Program-made: the position numbers and the translations under genes
The notes under the pieces: generated by a model
What the model was told of the DNA's origin: nothing
Databases searched by the model: none
What the model saw: the letters and a program-made list of their open reading frames with translations, nothing else
Origin: Symsagittifera roscoffensis
Taxonomy: Eukaryota > Xenacoelomorpha > Acoela > Convolutidae
DNA: 64,000 nt
Reading direction: 5' to 3'
Assembly (NCBI RefSeq): GCF_963678635.1
Contig: NC_087066.1
Span: forward strand, 44,009,624-44,073,623
Part shown: piece after piece, positions 49,328 through 61,556 of the stretch
Layout: every line of letters begins with the position of its first letter
Position numbering within the stretch: the first letter of the stretch is position 1

Positions 49328-50872
49328 TTAATGAATAGATTTTAATTCATTAATCCTCTTTAAAATTTTATCTTTATTGGCATGATAAGGACAGTCTTTC
49401 ACACTATGTTTCTTCAAGTTTTGTGTCTCCTCATAGTGGGTCCTCATCGGCAAAGCGTAACCAAGCTTCTTTCCACGCTGGATTGAAACCGTGGTGTCCA
49501 GTGTGTTCAATAACACACTGACACACAGTCCGTTTCGCGTTACCGAGAAGCTTCGGCCTAAAATCACCGAACTCTGACTATTTGGATTCGGTACTAAACA
49601 AACCTGTTTACTATCGCCTAACGAATTTAAATTTCTCATTCTAAAAATTGCCACCACAGCCTGTCCTGGCTGTAGTTTCACTTTTCTATCTAAAAAAATT
49701 GGTACCTTGTTTTCGTCTGTTATTATCCTATTAATTGGTTTCTTAACATACTTCCGGTCCGCGTTTCTAATCCGTATCAGACCGTTGTTCAAGTCAATCA
49801 CCACGTCAACATTCCTGACGAAAACTCTGCTCAAGATGAATTGGTCGGCGTCGTCCAAATTCTCTACCACCAGGAAGCTCATCCAAAGATCCCGTCCTCC
49901 CATGTGGAGAACCGTTATTAGTCTTCTTCCGGCTACGTAAATTGCTCCTCGATTGACGGCGGCCAGTCGGAGATTCGTTGGAATTAGATGTTCCCTCGTG
50001 AAAACCATTCTTTCCCAAGTTTTTATCGGCATCACACTCACTACCGCTCCTGTGTCCAAAAGCCCTGTGACTCCGATTTTCTTTCCGTTGGTGTCGAGCA
50101 GATGTGCGGTCACATCTGCTTCATACCCAATGTGTACTGCATCTTGTTCCATCATGGTGTCATGGCCTATCCTGCGGACTTTAAGTTCCTCCACACCCAA
50201 ATAGATCTGCCCTATTTGGTCACTATCTGTCGTTACATAAGTCCTAGTGTAGATACTGATTCCATCCACGTTCAGTATCACTTGATACGGCCCATAGACT
50301 TCCACGTAGCGTCCATGAAGTTTCTTTATGCGAGGGCCACCCGTTGTTAGTCGTGCTCGCACAGCTCTCGACTCAGTGCGTGGCTCCGCCTGCCTCAGAT
50401 AATCTGCATATGTGTCCAAATGCATCAAAATGAACTCGGATGGTTCACTCAGTTTTCTGATTACCTGGTGTCCAGCCACCGAGATTATCGACTGTATCTT
50501 GCTTCCTTGCGGCACCATGCCGAACCTCTGACCGGAGATCACATTAAGTTTCATGCTCAGACAGCTTGGTGCTTTAGTCTCTTCGACCTCCGTTGCTTCG
50601 AAGGTATTCAGTTGCTCCTGTAGTTTCTTATTCTCCAGTTCGAGTTTCACTTTTTGTTCGATCTCTTTCGTCACCAGTTCCTGCTGTACTCTATTTAGAG
50701 CATCCCTCGCGGCTGCCCTATAATCAATCTTGAAGTCATCGGCCGCAGTCACTGGTTCCGGTTCACATGTCTCTTCAGTTACTGCTTGCATTTTCTTCGT
50801 CGCCAGCTCTTGTGGTTTGTCTTTTCTGCGCACCTCCGCTTCAATCAACAGGCGAACCTTGCTGGCTTTCAC
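49328..50872 (-). pseudogene. Aspartic protease region of Pol
   Basis: 514 open codons, entered from Gag in the -1 frame (GTGA overlap at 50869-50872, no ATG), as expected for frameshifted gag-pro. A charged helical start (EIEQKVKLELENKKLQEQL) is followed by a beta-rich domain. The protease active site VTGLLDTGAVVSVMP is near residue 273, and the second conserved strand ends LGRSFSV. The frame ends at a TAA after NELKSIH; coding sense continues in phase into the RT fragment. On its own this segment looks intact. Confidence 0.8.
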
Positions 50873-52602
50873 TCCTGATAAAGCTTTCTCATGCCTTGGA
50901 TGCTTTCGTCTGCCACTGTATCCCAGAATTGCGGATACTCTGATTTAAAATGACCTTCCAAGTTGCAAAAGAAACACCTCGGGCCGAATTTTGCAATTAC
51001 TCCTCTCATGAAATCCTCATGGTCAACTTCTGACGCATCTTCGTCCTCGAGGCTAAAGCCTATTGCTTTCATGCCTTGTTTGTAAGTTGGGCATGCTGAC
51101 ACATGATGGTCCGTTGAACTACAATTGGCACAAGAGCGTCTCTTGTCCATGTCATCCCTCGGTTTGTACCAGTTGTTCCCTTGGTTTGCTGGTTCGTTGT
51201 TAAAATTGCCATAATTGTTCTTATAGTAACCAGATCTCGAAGGAGGTTTCAACAAAAGATATTCTTTTGACTTGAGCCTCAATTCCTCTGGTGTTGGCGC
51301 ATTGGTTGATAGTGGTGTGTAATGCGTTGCTAGCCTTGTTCGAAGTTCATCATTCTTCACACCATCGATGAACTTTGAGGCTACTGCCAGGTTCATCCTT
51401 CGGTTCGACTCATCCGGTTCGCTGCGTGTTCTCAGCATTTCCAAGTCATCTAGAAACTTGTCTATCGTCTCATCTTCTCGTTGCCTCCGTTTCTCGAAGC
51501 TCATCATTGCTTGGTGCCCCTGTACCCCTGATCCAAAACGGTTTAACAAGATTTCGAAGATTTTCTCGGCTGTGTCACTGTTACGCTGATATTGCTTCTT
51601 GGCCATGACACAGTTCAGGGCTGTCCCTTCCAAATTACTGGTGAGCGCACTGTATTCTTGTCTTTCCGACAAGTCCTCTTCCTCGAAATGCAGTTTCATT
51701 ACCTCTATCCAGGTATCAATACAGCCATCAGATTCGTCTTTGTAGCATCTTAGTTTCTTAAAGACTCTTCTGGACTTCTCACTGCGTTCATTGGTTCTGG
51801 ATAACCTTGTAAGGAATGTCTCTAAAGACCTGTTTAGGGGTTCAAAGGCTGTGGACATTGCCGTAGCATCTCTCGAGTGCCCCGCCTGAGTGTCATCACA
51901 CCTTGTTAATGGCTCTGTATTTGGTGCATCTCTGCAATCCGAATCGCCGTGAGTGTTTCCCCCTTGGCCCACATGACTCCTCCCTGGGTTCGCATGTCTC
52001 CTGTTACCGGAATCACCTCTCCCAGTCGCATGTGTGCTTTGCGTCGGTCTTTCGTAAGAGGTCTGTCTGTTCCCCGTTGAACTTGCTCTACTGTTTGGGA
52101 CCCATGTTCTATTCTCCCTTGTGGCATAGCTTGATGAGCTGCCCCTACCTCTAGTGGATCCATATGTCCTCCTCCTTTGATGGTCATTGAAGTTCACCTT
52201 CGGCTCCCTGCTGGCACCTCCCGAGTTCTGTTCCCCTTCTTTTGGTCCACTCTTGCTGCCCAGTAGCCCGTCCAACCTATTCATGATAGCCTGAGTTCGC
52301 CTCTACATCATCGCATCTATCTTTGTGTCAAGAGTCCCAAGAGACTGCTCTTGCTGAATTCTTAACATCTCCATGTGGTCTCTTAAGCGTAACTCTCTCT
52401 GATCCGCTTCTCTTGTCATTCGCGACAAGTTCTTCGCTATGTGCTTGTCCGTTTTTTCCTTCAAGCGTTTTTTGCTCCTACCAATTTCTTGTCTATTGCG
52501 GTTTATTTCTTCCCGCAGACGTTCTCTTTCAATGTGAACTGCTCTTTCTGGTTCACTCATTCTTATGGACATCTGTTCATTTTGTTCTCCTATACTGCCC
52601 AC
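50869..52602 (-). pseudogene. Gag, main part with zinc knuckles
   Basis: A coiled-coil segment (52602-52303: ERERLREEINRNRQEIGRSK) ends in TAG at 52303-52305 and the frame goes on from 52284. It has a Ser/Arg/Gly-rich region, then a capsid-like domain (WIEVMKLHFEEEDLSERQEY, LEGTALNCVMAKKQY, FEKRRQREDETIDKFLDDL). A first zinc knuckle CANCSSTDHHVSAC is complete. A second, CFFCNLEGHFKSEY, has Tyr where the last Cys belongs. Gag binds and packages RNA. The duplicate at 54368-55198 has the same Tyr. Confidence 0.85.
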
Positions 52603-53395
52603 TATGATGTTTTAAGGCTTCTTCTAAAGCTGCCCCATTATAGACGAGTGGCGTCACTAGTGGCGGTGCCACCCTGTGGGTCCCAGGTAGCTTCGTGCTG
52701 GTCGAGATTCGGGCTTTGACTCTCTGCCTCGACGTCTTTTCATTATCCACTTCAGGATCCGCCAATTCGTCGCCTAGCCCTTTGTTTCTACTCTCCCCAG
52801 TTCGCGTCTCTGAATTTGTCATAATCGCAAAGCCCCTCGACTGGCCTGGTGTGTTTGCGTCTTTGCTTATCGTTCTCACTACACCAAATTTGTCCATGGT
52901 TCCAGTCTCTCTTTCGACGTATGCCTCATTCTCCTGGGTCGAACTATTGAGGCTGACTTGAGATCCAAAGTCCACTTGCTCGTCTTCGTCCTCTTCCTCC
53001 TCCTGGGATTCACCTTCATTTCCTGTGCCCACTCCCATGGTGAATGGAAAGATGTTTCCGAAGGTGTTCTTCAATCTTTCTGAGAACGATGAGGACGTTG
53101 TTTGTTTCTCAGTCCTACCTGCCATCATGGTGTTGTCTGTACGAGATCGTTTAGTTGCCACTATTTCAGTTGAGATGTCGGACAGTTCCGACATCTCTTC
53201 TCGGTCCAATGTCCCGGTGGAAGTGGCAAAATCATGGCCTTGTTCTACCGGAGTAGATTCACTCGCCAGCCTTCTGTCTCTCCCCTCCGGTACATGTACA
53301 TCCTGGTTCTCATTCATGGCCTGGTCCGTATGGACCTCCACTTCTAACATAGCTTTTCGCTCTCCTGAGGACTTCTGACTCCTAGTTTTAACCAT
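52577..53395 (-). pseudogene. Gag N-terminal region (272 codons)
   Basis: Starts MVKTRSQKSSGERKA, then low-complexity acidic/Ser stretches (SQEEEEDEDEQVDFGSQ) and ends LKHHSGQYRRTK. The following coiled-coil segment lies in another frame and overlaps by 26 nt; both duplicates share this, so the shift at the A-run near 52610 is either old or programmed. The frame is open without ATG about 130 nt upstream of the start given. Confidence 0.65.
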
Positions 53396-53690
53396 TCTGC
53401 CTGAAACCGTCTCCCCTTTGTCGGTCCGGGCTCGTGCTTTTCTTTGCTTTTTAGGTATGAATTTCCTAGAGCTATTACCTCGTTTAGGTATTCTTGACTT
53501 GTTAGACTCATTCTCAAAATGTCACTTCTTAATGCCTATACACTCAAATCAATTGCTAGTGACTTTATAGTTTGACTATCAATAATAATGACACAACACA
53601 ATATATTTCACAAGATTCTATTAAATAGTGACCACGAATTCCTGTATGTTATCAGAGTATAGCTTGTATTAATTTATTCACACTAACCTC
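53396..53690 (-). other. AT-rich upstream flank of Gag
   Basis: Non-coding apart from the open extension of Gag. It contains the duplication junction at its right end (CACTAACC|TCCACACCC). The same stretch recurs at 56177-56470. It could be the end of a leader or LTR, but I found no LTR pair. Confidence 0.4.
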
Positions 53691-56470
53691 CACACCCAAA
53701 TAGATCTGCCCTATTTGGTCACTATCTGTCGTTACATAAGTCCTAGTGTAGATACTGATTCCATCCACGTTCAGTATCACTTGATACGGCCCATAGACTT
53801 CCACGTAGCGTCCATGAAGTTTCTTTATGCGAGGGCCACCCGTTGTTAGTCGTGCTCGCACAGCTCTCGACTCAGTGCGTGGCTCCGCCTGCCTCATATA
53901 ATCTGCATATGTGTCCAAATGCATCAAAATGAACTCGGATGGTTCACTCAGTTTTCTGATTACCTGGTGTCCAGCCACCGAGATTATCGACTGTATCTTG
54001 CTTCCTTGCGGCACCATGCCGAACCTCTGACCGGAGATCACATTAAGTTTCATGCTCAGACAGCTTGGTGCTTTAGTCTCTTCGACCTCCGTTGCTTCGA
54101 AGGTATTCAGTTGCTCCTGTAGTTTCTTATTCTCCAGTTCGAGTTTCACTTTTTGTTCGATCTCTTTCGTCACCAGTTCCTGCTGTACTCTATTTAGAGC
54201 ATCCCTCGCGGCTGCCCTATAATCAATCTTGAAGTCATCGGCCGCAGTCACTGGTTCCGGTTCACATGTCTCTTCAGTTACTGCTTGCATTTTCTTCGTC
54301 GCCAGCTCTTGTGGTTTGTCTTTTCTGCGCACCTCCGCTTCAATCAACAGGCGAACCTTGCTGGCTTTCACTCCTGATAAAGCTTTCTCATGCCTTGGAT
54401 GCTTTCGTCTGCCACTGTATCCCAGAATTGCGGATACTCTGATTTAAAATGACCTTCCAAGTTGCAAAAGAAACACCTCGGGCCGAATTTTGCAATTACT
54501 CCTCTCATGAAATCCTCATGGTCAACTTCTGACGCATCTTCGTCCTCGAGGCTAAAGCCTATTGCTTTCATGCCTTGTTTGTAAGTTGGGCATGCTGACA
54601 CATGATGGTCCGTTGAACTACAATTGGCACAAGAGCGTCTCTTGTCCATGTCATCCCTCGGTTTGTACCAGTTGTTCCCTTGGTTTGCTGGTTCGTTGTT
54701 AAAATTGCCATAATTGTTCTTATAGTATCCAGATCTCGAAGGAGGTTTCAACAAAAGATATTCTTTTGACTTGAGCCTCAATTCCTCTGGTTTTGGCGCA
54801 TTGGTTGATAGCGGTGTGTAATGCGTTGCTAGCCTTGTTCGAAGTTCATCATTCTTCACACCATCGATGAACTTTGAGGCTACTGCCAGGTTCATCCTTC
54901 GGTTCGACTCATCCGGTTGGCTGCGTGTTCTCAGCATTTCCAAGTCATCTAGAAACTTGTCTATCGTCTCATCTTCTCGTTGCCTCCGTTTCTCGAAGCT
55001 CATCATTGCTTGGTGCCCCTGTACCCCTGATCCAAAACGGTTTAACAAGATTTCGAAGATTTTCTCGGCTGTGTCACTGTTACGCTGATATTGCTTCTTG
55101 GCCATGACACAGTTCAGGGCTGTCCCTTCCAAATTACTGGTGAGCGCACTACATTCTTGTCTTTCCGACAAGTCCTCTTCCTCGAAATGCAGTTTCATTA
55201 CCTCTATCCAGGTATCAATACAGCCATCAGATTCGTCTTTGTAGCATCTTGGTTTCTCCTACCAATTTCTTGTCTATTGCGGTTTATTTCTTCCCGCAGA
55301 CGTTCTCTTTCAATGTGAACTGCTCTTTCTGGTTCACTCATTCTTATGGACATCTGTTCATTTTGTTCTCCTATACTGCCCACTATGATGTTTTAAGGCT
55401 TCTTCTAAAGCTGCCCCATTATAGACGAGTGGCGTCACTAGTGGCGGTGCCACCCTGTCGGTCCCAGGTAGCTTCGTGCTGGTCGAGATTCGGGCTTTGA
55501 CTCTCTGCCTCGACGTCTTTTCATTATCCACTTCAGGATCCGCCAATTCGTCGCCTAGCCCTTTGTTTCTACTCTCCCCAGTTCGCGTCTCTGAATTTGT
55601 CATAATCGCAAAGCCCCTCGACTGGCCTGGTGTGTTTGCGTCTTTGCTTATCGTTCTCACTACACCAAATTTGTCCATGGTTCCAGTCTCTCTTTCGACG
55701 TATGCCTCATTCTCCTGGGTCGAACTATTGAGGCTGACTTGAGATCCAAAGTCCACTTGCTCGTCTTCGTCCTCTTCCTCCTCCTGGGATTCACCTTCAT
55801 TTCCTGTGCCCACTCCCATGGTGAATGGAAAGATGTTTCCGAAGGTGTTCTTCAATCTTTCTGAGAACGATGAGGACGTTGTTTGTTTCTCAGTCCTACC
55901 TGCCATCATGGTGTTGTCTGTACGAGATCGTTTAGTTGCCACTATTTCAGTTGAGATGTCGGACAGTTCCGACATCTCTTCTCGGTCCAATGTCCCGGTG
56001 GAAGTGGCAAAATCATGGCCTTGTTCTACCGGAGTAGATTCACTCGCCAGCCTTCTGTCTCTCCCCTCCGGTCCATGTACATCCTGGTTCTCATTCATGG
56101 CCTGGTCCGTATGGACCTCCACTTCTAACATAGCTTTTCGCTCTCCTGAGGACTTCTGACTCCTAGTTTTAACCATTCTGCCTGAAACCGTCTCCCCTTT
56201 GTCGGTCCGGGCTCGTGCTTTTCTTTGCTTTTTAGGTATGAATTTCCTAGAGCTATTACCTCGTTTAGGTATTCTTGACTTGTTAGACTCATTCTCAAAA
56301 TGTCACTTCTTAATGCCTATACACTCAAATCAATTGCTAGTGACCTTATAGTTTGACTATCAATAATAATGACACAACACAATATATTTCACAAGATTCT
56401 ATTAAATAGTGACCACGAATTCCTGTATGTTATCAGAGTATAGCTTGTATTAATTCATTCACACTAACCG
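53691..56470 (-). pseudogene. Tandem duplicate of protease start, Gag and flank
   Basis: Repeats about 50188-53690 at near identity: protease N-terminus (54371-53652), Gag capsid and zinc knuckles (55198-54368), Gag N-terminus (56176-55358) and the AT-rich flank (56177-56470). It lacks about 0.72 kb equal to 51758-52476, with the cut at CTTGGTTTCTCCTACC near 55250, so the Ser/Arg-rich Gag part and half the coiled coil are missing. It ends at 53690 inside the protease. No complete product is possible. Confidence 0.88.
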
Positions 56471-56854
56471 TTTATCGGTCGTAAGATTTGAGAACTACCA
56501 CAGTATGATGATATCAGTCAATTTAAAAGATAGTGTACTCACTACCCAATCAAGCACAAATTATGTTGATTTAAAATCAAAAAAATTATGACAGAATATG
56601 AATACCTCTATGAAAAACGTATGTGTATTGTACTTTTAGTCGGTCGCAGTACAATAGTCGAACTTGTCTTTTAAAGAAAAAGCCTTCCCTGCTTGTTGCT
56701 GCACCAAACAGACAAAGACTTTGAAGGCAGTAATTTTCTCAAGTGGGCGTCTATTGCACCCACCGAGTACTGTGTTACCTATCTGCCTTCGGACTGCCCG
56801 AGCCAGACCTACTAAAATCCTCAGGGCAGTCACTTTTCGTAAAAACGTATTGGG
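56471..56854. other. Nothing recognised
   Basis: Non-repetitive AT-rich stretch next to the duplicated Gag flank. If the minus-strand element had a 5' LTR, part of it should lie here, but no partner sequence was found in the window. Confidence 0.35.
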
Positions 56855-57736
56855 TTTCAATCCACACCAATGAATTACGCTCTTTTTAGGTTAGACTTAG
56901 TGTCGCGAATATCCGAGTTCGGACCTGTTTTGTTTTGGTCTGGTTTTTATTGAAAGGCAAGTTACCAGTGCAGTCACTGATTCCTAGCCTGTCTGCTAAT
57001 AATGTAATACCTCTCACTATTATCTTTTCTTCTGTTTACTTAAGTCCTTAAACAAAATAATACCCCTCCGGGTTGACAAAAACAGTACCCCTCCGGATTG
57101 GCGAAAAAAGGACCCCTCCGGATTGGCAAAATTGAGACCCCTCCGTATTAAGATACCTCTGGGTTAGCTAATGTAAGCTCTCTCAAATTTTGGGACCCCT
57201 CCGGTTTTGTGAAAACAAGACCCCTCCAGATTGGGACCCCTCGGAATTAGGAAGGAAAAAAAAAGACCCCTCCGGATTGGGAGCCCTCTGGTTTTGTAAA
57301 AATAGCTTTTCTGAAAGTTCCTTGATTTTCAACCTATACCCCTCCGGATACGTTCTCCGATGCTATTATGCTGTTTGTATCAACTAGGAAGGGTATGTGG
57401 TCTTTCCCTAGACCCTTCCGGATTGAAGTTAAGCCTCTTATTTGACAATTCACGCTAACGGTGAAGGGTCTTATCGCTAGCCTAATTTCGGCTCTGTCAA
57501 GGTTTTCCGGTGCCTTTAGCCTTCCCTTTTCATCTAGAACAGCGTAAAATTGCCTTATTCAACCGTTTTTTCCCATTGGTAGGGGTGTAAGGGCTTTCCA
57601 AAAAAAATTTTTAAACGTGAGGGGTCTACACTCCCGAATTGGTGAATTTGCTAAAAACAATCTCAAAAAATTTTCACGCTTATTTTTTCGAATTATTTTT
57701 GTTCTTATTAGTAAGCTCAGCTAATTTCTGATCTAA
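56855..57736. repeat. ACCCCTCCGG repeat unit 1 (882 bp)
   Basis: Starts TTTCAATCCACACCAATGA and ends AGCTAATTTCTGATCTAAT, as does the next unit. The middle (57060-57350) holds about a dozen imperfect 20-27-bp repeats of the type GACCCCTCCGGATTGGCAAAA. No coding potential. Confidence 0.85.
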
Positions 57737-58638
57737 TTTCAATCCACACCAATGAGTTACAAACTCTAGACTTAGTGTCGCGAATATCCAAGTTTGGACC
57801 TGTTTTGATTTGGTCTGGTCTTTTTCTTTAAAGGCAAGTTACCAGTGCAGTCACTGGTTCCTAGCCTGTCTCTTAATAACCTAACACCCCTCACTTTTAT
57901 CTTTTTTTCTGTTTACCTAAGTCCTTCAATAAAATAATACCCCTCCGTGTTGACAAAAAAATTAGTACCGCTCCGGATTGGCAAAAATAGGATCCTTCCG
58001 GATTGGCAAAATTGAGACCCCTCCGGATTGGCAAAATTGAGAACCCTCCGGATTAGGACCCCTCTGGATTAGAAAATATAAGACCCCTCTGTATTTGGAC
58101 CCCTCCGGTTTTGTGAAAACAAGAACCTTCCGGATTGGTACTCCGAATTTGAAAAAAATTTGGACCCCTCCGGATTGGGAGCCCTCTATTTTTGTAAAAG
58201 TAGCTTTTCAGAAATTTCCTTGATTTTCAACCTATACCCCTCCGGATACGTTCTCCGATGCTATTATGCTGTTCGAATTAACTAGGAAGGGTTTGTGATC
58301 CTTTCCTAGACCCTTCCGGATTGAAGTTAAGCCTCTTATTTGACAATTCACGCTAACGGTGAAGGGTCTTATCGCTCGCCTAACTTCGGCTCGATTAAGG
58401 TTTTCTTGTGCCTTTAGCCTTCCCTTTTTGTCTAGAACAGCCTATAGTTACTTTATTCAACCGTTTCTACCCTTTGGTAGGGGTGTAAGGGCTTTCCAAA
58501 AAAAAGTTTTATCAAACGTGAGGGGTCTAACCTCCCGAATTGGTGAATTTGCTAAAAATAATCTCAAAAAATTTTCACGCCTTCTTTTACGAATAACTTT
58601 TGTCCTTATCGGTAAGCTCAGCTAATTTCTGATCTAAT
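57737..58638. repeat. ACCCCTCCGG repeat unit 2 (902 bp)
   Basis: Head-to-tail copy of the preceding unit, differing by many substitutions and by number of internal ACCCCTCCGG repeats, so the duplication is not very recent. Confidence 0.85.
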
Positions 58639-59339
58639 GGTACTAAGATCAACTGGATTTGTCCAGTAGTTCCAAACTTATTAACCAAAACGTCTTTTTT
58701 CTAAAGTCAAGAAATTTCTCTCTTATAGGTTCCACCAAACTTTTTCCGCAATTCTGTTCTTTTCGATCTAAAAATTATTGATCCGAGCTTAGAAGGCCTA
58801 CATTCTTCTATTTCAATGCAAAAAACCCGATCTAAAACGCTTTACTTGAAAAAAATTTGCGAAAAACTATGCTACCTGGACCCCTCCGGATTGATGAATC
58901 CACCAAATCAAACACGTTAAATTCGATTTCTCTGCAACCTGGAAGGCTTTTGGGATGCGGGTTCTAGAATCTGTAGATCAACTAGTGGACGTTGTCCGAA
59001 CAACTATTTTTACTGTCCTAACTCAAAAATTTCAAAAAACTTTCTGAATTTATAGTGTCCCGTTTTCTCAAAAAGCACGAAAATTCGGTTTTTGGTTCCA
59101 AAATAGTTCCAACCACTTCCGAACTAAAGCTAACTGGTTCTATCTATTATAGTAGTGCAGTTACGATGTAATACACTAATTTAGCGCTTTTTTCCGTTTC
59201 AAAAAATATCGATATCTCAAAAATTGCGATTTGTGAGGGGATCAAAATATCGCTATTTTGAGCCTAAAAACCGGTCTGCTTTCTGTGTTTTTCACTGAAA
59301 AACGATATAGGAGTATTAATATAAGCTATATAAGTAATA
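58639..59339. other. Nothing recognised apart from one ACCCCTCCGG motif
   Basis: AT-rich, no open frame of note. A single GACCCCTCCGGATTGATGAA is near 58880. Confidence 0.35.
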
Positions 59340-59660
59340 ATATTAGTAATACTATACCCCTCCGGGTTTGTTTAATATCCGAATTAACGTGCTTAACTCG
59401 GATATTCGCAGTTCGGTGAAGGGTCACTACAGTGCAGCACTGTCGAGCCCCCCACAGATTACTATCTTAATTTTTGTACCAAAAGGGATACAAAACTTGT
59501 TAACGATACCCAACAGTCGATTGTTGTTGTCATTGAGCCCCTTCTTGTTGCTCCTTGTACTGCTTGCCGGATCAGTCTTCTTCCAAGACCCCTCCGGATT
59601 GAGCGCAAATCAGCTGACCCTTCCGGATTGAGCGCAATTTATCATTAACGTGCTTAAATG
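59340..59660. repeat. Further ACCCCTCCGG motifs
   Basis: ACCCCTCCGGGTTTG near 59355, GACCCCTCCGGATTGAGCGCAA near 59588 and GACCCTTCCGGATTGAGCGCAA near 59615. GAATTAACGTGCTTAACTCGG and a second AACGTGCTTAA lie at either side. Confidence 0.55.
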
Positions 59661-60202
59661 CTCAAATAACCCTACAATACAAGCCTCACAAACGGGCCAC
59701 AAAATTGATCGTAACAATCTTGACTGATATAAATGGCTGTAACAACAATGTATCTATCAACAACAAACGGGGGGGTCGGATCTCATCTTGTCTGGGGGGA
59801 TGATTTCTACTGTTTTTTTTTTCACTTTTTTTTTTACTGTTTTTGGTTTTTTCAGTTATTTTTTCTATGTTTTTTTTTGTTTTTCTTTGCTACTATGATA
59901 CTTTGTGTTTGGTTTTATATATATTTTTAAGTGTTTTTGGTCACGGACCACTCAGGAGATGACGGGACCGCGAATCCCCCCACACTTCCTGGTTCGTGAA
60001 TTTTCGGTCTTAACTAGGTTAAAAAGCTATTCACGGTAATCCCGAAGGCTTCCGCGTTCCGAACTACCCTTCCGTCCCGGCGGTTTTGGACTATTAAGGG
60101 CGTTAATGTGATTATCCGCTCGGCGCGGAGTGCTCGTTAACGGTTCTGCCGGTCATGATGTTAAAAAAGAACAACACCCAGGAGCGCCATAAAAACATCT
60201 AT
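59661..60202. other. T-rich tract and unassigned DNA
   Basis: A poly(T)-rich stretch runs from about 59810 to 59930, after a run of seven G. The GC-richer part at 59940-60200 shows no gene. Confidence 0.35.
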
Positions 60203-61112
60203 GTAACATTCGCCCGGAAGATACATATCGACGAAAAATAAAACTAGGTTCTAAGATGTCTGGCTAACGTCTAAACAGAGCTCTACATGCTTTTCACCGT
60301 CTCTACCAAGCCAGTTCTTTTGGTGGTCTTTCTAACATCGGGTCGACAAAAACGTTACTGCTTTCGGCTTCGGTCAAAACACTCAAATTAACTAGATTAC
60401 ATGCAGAAATAGTGAGCTCATGGCTGGGTCTCAGTATCCCCAGACCACGAGGTCACTCCTAAAATCAGGGCTACTACTTTTTATTGAATTATTATTGTTT
60501 TATTTCAGTAGATAAAAATCATCATCTCCATCTAAGATGGATCAACACTTTCCCCCAACTCCTAGCTTCTCATCCTATCAAAATGAATTCAGATGTTAAT
60601 TAAATTCAATTCAGGACATAATAGGGAAGCTAAAAGTTTGTATAAATTGCTAAGAGTTTCAGTCCCGAGACCCCTCCGGATTCTTGAATCCGGGGAAATA
60701 AGACTCTCATTCTCCTTCCGGAAGGCTGTCTTCCACCCTTCACCGTTGTTCGCAACGGCCTTGCAACTATTGTAGCGACACAATAGTTGCAACTGGGAGC
60801 GGTCTCTGTTACTTCTGTTTTTCTCTGATTCCGATCCTCAGTTTTTTTTGTTGTTATCGTCGTCGCAACTAATGTTGTTGTGTGTATTTCAGTTTCTTTC
60901 TCCAAAATGGCCATTTCTGACGTTTCTTAGAATTGTAACGTCATCAATTCGAATTTTTAAAGTTTAGGAATTTCCGAATCCTTCAGCCTTCACGATTGTC
61001 CAATCGTTCGAATAACGCTCTTATTCCTTCACAACCGCCAATTCGGAAGGTTCGCTGCTAAAAACTCGAAGTTGCTGCGTCTGCATTTTGGTCCATTCTG
61101 GTCGAATGTCAC
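60203..61112 (+). repeat. Dispersed repeat, copy 3
   Basis: Close to copy 2 (32063-32944) throughout. The palindrome CCGGATTC-TT-GAATCCGG at 60677-60694 is perfect here, and its left arm equals the CTCCGGATT core of the minisatellite at 57-58 kb. The inverted repeat CAACTATTGTAGCGACACAATAGTTG is also present near 60764-60790. Confidence 0.65.
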
Positions 61113-61556
61113 AACTTCAGGCCGAAAATTAAACTTAACAAGCACCTCAAATCATTATTTTTCATCTGTAAAACATTTTTTGCCCAAATCGTAGGCTATT
61201 TTACTCCATAATAAGCGTTTTCATGACAATGAATCACTTGGGATTGGCATCCGTTAATAATATCAGCCGGTTTTTGAAATACATAAATTATAAACAAGAA
61301 AATTACCTTCAACCGTGTTTTATTTTTCACTTTTCCTAAACATTTGGAGGCTTAAATTTTATGAAAACGCTAATAATTACCAAATAAAGATCATGAAATT
61401 GACAAATTCTTCAAAAAAAATTCAAATTAATCATATCTCATGAGTTAGAGAGAAAATTTTCGGCTTGAAGTCCCTAATTTTACGATTCGGCTTGAAGTCC
61501 CGTCGGCTTGATATCCGGCACCCAGAGCATGCTAGCAATTAAAAAAGCTTTTGTCA
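61113..61556. other. Short CGGCTTGAAGTCC repeats, otherwise nothing
   Basis: CGGCTTGAAGTCC occurs near 61462 and 61487, with a shortened CGGCTTGATATCC near 61503. The reverse form GGACTTCAAGCCG is next to copy 2 of the dispersed repeat (about 32041). No gene. Confidence 0.4.

Noticed and set aside
53396-56854. LTRs of the minus-strand Gypsy element
   Set aside because: The stretch found at both 53.4-53.7 and 56.2-56.5 kb is part of a larger tandem duplication, lacks TG...CA ends and a primer-binding site, and has no partner near 33-34 kb.
57060-58200. CRISPR-like array
   Set aside because: The repeats are degenerate, unevenly spaced and follow each other without unique spacers; the genome is eukaryotic. 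It is a minisatellite.
59733-59930. 65-codon frame ending in a Phe-rich stretch
   Set aside because: It runs through the poly(T) tract, which gives Phe codons by composition alone.
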